Assembly: GCF_964340395.1 (NCBI RefSeq)
Contig: NC_135563.1
Coordinates: 10,225,575 to 10,236,574, forward strand
Direction of reading: 5' to 3'
Length of the DNA: 11,000 nt
DNA from: Glandiceps talaboti
Taxonomy: Eukaryota; Hemichordata; Enteropneusta; Spengelidae
Part shown: positions 9,336 to 11,000 of the stretch, in pieces
Position numbering within the stretch: position 1 is the first letter of the stretch
How the letters are laid out: each line of letters starts with the position of its first letter
Notes under the pieces: model-generated
The model's input: only the letters and a program-made list of their open reading frames with translations
Databases searched by the model: none
What the model was told of the DNA's origin: nothing
Position numbers and translations under genes: made by a program

Positions 9336-9336
9336 G

Positions 9337-9458
9337 GTAGTGGAATGCTTCATGTAGCGGGTCGAAGGAATCCCTTAAAATAGTTTGGCATTCCTACATA
9401 CGGCGAACCAACTTGTGGCGGTCACTAAGTTCTTCCTGTTTCGTATTCCCATGACCTT
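9337..9458 (-). repeat. Diverged tandem duplication, copy B
   Basis: Second unit of the pair. It starts 103 bp after copy A but ends with an offset of 121 bp, so it carries about 18 extra bases in the middle. On the minus strand it reads TILRDSFDPLH followed by EAFHY, matching copy A at 12 of 16 residues. However, an in-frame TAG lies 12 bases upstream and the 103/121-bp offsets are not multiples of three. If this was ever coding, it is now broken. Confidence 0.7.
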
Positions 9459-10870
9459 ACTTGACGTATTGACTGTTCGTATCATCAGCCCCGATTTGTC
9501 TTTGACTGACAGGTGCCATTATGATGACATATTCAATGTGGGAACACTTCCTACACAACACCTAGTACACTGAAACTAGAAATTGAAACCTTTTGTCCAA
9601 GCTTCGAAATTTCCATGTAAATTACGACTTGTACGTGTAACAGATCGTATGATGTGATGTGACTCTGTTATCATGAGTTGATTGACAAGTTTCGCCTATT
9701 AGATATAACGTCGGTTGTAAAATTCATGTAAATAACTACTGTTATTCCTCCATTTTATTGTCGGTGTTATCAGGTGTCGTTTGTTAGCTCCTACGAGTCG
9801 TTTCGGGAGTAGCATGAAGATCACAATCGTAATAATTTCTGACATGACTGGCATCAGCGTCTTGATCTTTACAACCAACGGATGTTTCGTTATATTTTTT
9901 CTTATATCTCATCGGGCATCATCATTAGTGTCAGGAGCTTTTTATCATCAATAATCCATGTTAGGTCACTGCCACCTGCAGCATTGTGAATCGATGTAGT
10001 GTGATTTGCTGTTTCGTCAAATGTACGGAGGCAGAGTGCCGAATAGGACGTCATTAGTTGTTTGTTCACATTCTGTCATTATACTTTCGGGCCGTATTTG
10101 ACTGTACTTTCTAGTTATTTATGATAAATAATAAGTTGTGTCGTTTGGTATAATTTTTGGAATATAGCGTATCGCCATCATCAAAGGCATTTCGGCGTTT
10201 TTGGAAATGTAGTGATGTACGTGACTTGAAGTTCTCTAAGGTACATCGCAAGTAGCGTACATATATGTTGACGTGATGTGTACACACAGAAAACATTATT
10301 TCATTATAGTCACATGAGAACATTCTGTTTCTGATAAAGGTAGACTTGCTTACGTTCGGAAAGTTTTACATTCTTGTAGTTATATTTCCTAAAACCCTGC
10401 GGAATTGGTTTTATACATCAATCTTTACTGTTCACCAGTAAAAAAACACAGTTTTTATCTTAAGACTATCAAGGGATATTTTTGGTAACGTTTGACAACT
10501 GCTCGACACTTCCCCAAAAGCTGACGATAAATAAACCATACGTTTCTACTACATTTCCCCCTGGCGACTGATCGTTGGCAAGCTACAGTATACGTCCTGT
10601 TGACCGTTAAACACTATCAATATTTTATGATATAACACTCTCTGATATACTTTATTTTGTGCTTAATCCACGTGTATACGGAATTGGGTGTTAATCAATT
10701 TAAAGACTGGAGATGGACTCATATAACGGGATTTGTTTTTGGTTTATAGCTATCGCATTCGATCATGACCACTCACTGGCAAAAAACAAAGTGAACGACC
10801 AAGAAAAGTAAAGACACAAAACAAATAAGAATTTACTTCAAATATATAATACCTTATAGATGATGATTTC
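9459..10870. other. Unassigned sequence
   Basis: No recognised gene. The most open stretch is a 50-codon minus-strand ATG frame at 10054-9902, of unremarkable length and without a family match. No tRNA-like cloverleaf, SINE box pair or microsatellite was seen. Confidence 0.45.
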
Positions 10871-10884
10871 GGGGGGGGGGGGGG
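10871..10884. repeat. G14 homopolymer
   Basis: Fourteen consecutive guanines between TTTC and TCACC. It is a single run, so it is not a classical four-tract quadruplex, and its length is likely variable or miscalled. Confidence 0.95.
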
Positions 10885-10947
10885 TCACCTGACGAGATTA
10901 GAGCGCGAACAGTTAACTGTAGGTGTGATAGACAATTATACAATTTA

Positions 10948-11000
10948 ATACATACATACATACATACATACATACATACATACATACATACATACGTACG
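10948..11000. repeat. (CATA)n microsatellite at the window edge
   Basis: About 11-12 CATA units, ending in CATACGTACG at the right edge, so the full length is unknown. This is the third array of the same tetranucleotide class in the window. It has the same orientation as 7104-7173 and is reversed relative to 203-274. Confidence 0.95.

Noticed and set aside
9902-10054. 50-codon minus-strand ATG frame with mixed amino-acid composition
   Set aside because: Its length is well within chance expectation, and no motif or flanking splice signal supports it.
10871-10884. G-quadruplex
   Set aside because: It is one continuous G run without the separate tracts and loops of the classical motif.

Overview
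The window looks like non-coding DNA from an animal nuclear genome, most likely an AT-rich invertebrate. It has long tetranucleotide and trinucleotide microsatellites, a decayed non-LTR (LINE) retrotransposon, a large foldback repeat, and no open frame longer than about 140 codons. There are no bacterial-style operons, ribosome binding sites or dense genes. The species cannot be named from what is visible. No intact protein-coding gene, tRNA or rRNA was recognised.

Layout. 1-188: unassigned. 189-339: compound microsatellite (TTTA, then GTAT, then TTTA). 273 to about 1190, minus strand: the 3' end of a CR1/jockey-type LINE. It carries a broken reverse-transcriptase C-terminus, a Cys-rich tail motif, a short 3' UTR and a (TAAA)n tail that is the TTTA tract seen from the other strand. 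About 1190-2569: AT-rich, unassigned. 2570-3636: a 405-bp inverted repeat whose arms I read as identical at every base, around a 257-bp spacer. The spacer holds an older, diverged direct copy of part of the right arm. 3637-6837: unassigned, with a few short motif-level sites. 6838-6922: (GTT)n. 7104-7239: (ACAT)n joined to (CAGA)n. 7391-7412: a small perfect hairpin built of ACGTCA/TGACGT half-sites. 8610-8890: a TATA-like box ahead of a 71-codon ATG frame, of doubtful reality. 9234-9458: two diverged tandem copies of a 102/122-bp unit. 10871-10884: a G14 run. 10948-11000: a third CATA-class microsatellite running off the right edge.

The features do not form a pathway. They are the record of repeat activity: LINE insertion, microsatellite expansion in and beside its tail, an apparently recent inverted duplication or foldback insertion, and an old tandem duplication. 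The inverted repeat is the most interesting item, because any transcript crossing it would fold into a perfect 405-bp double-stranded stem.
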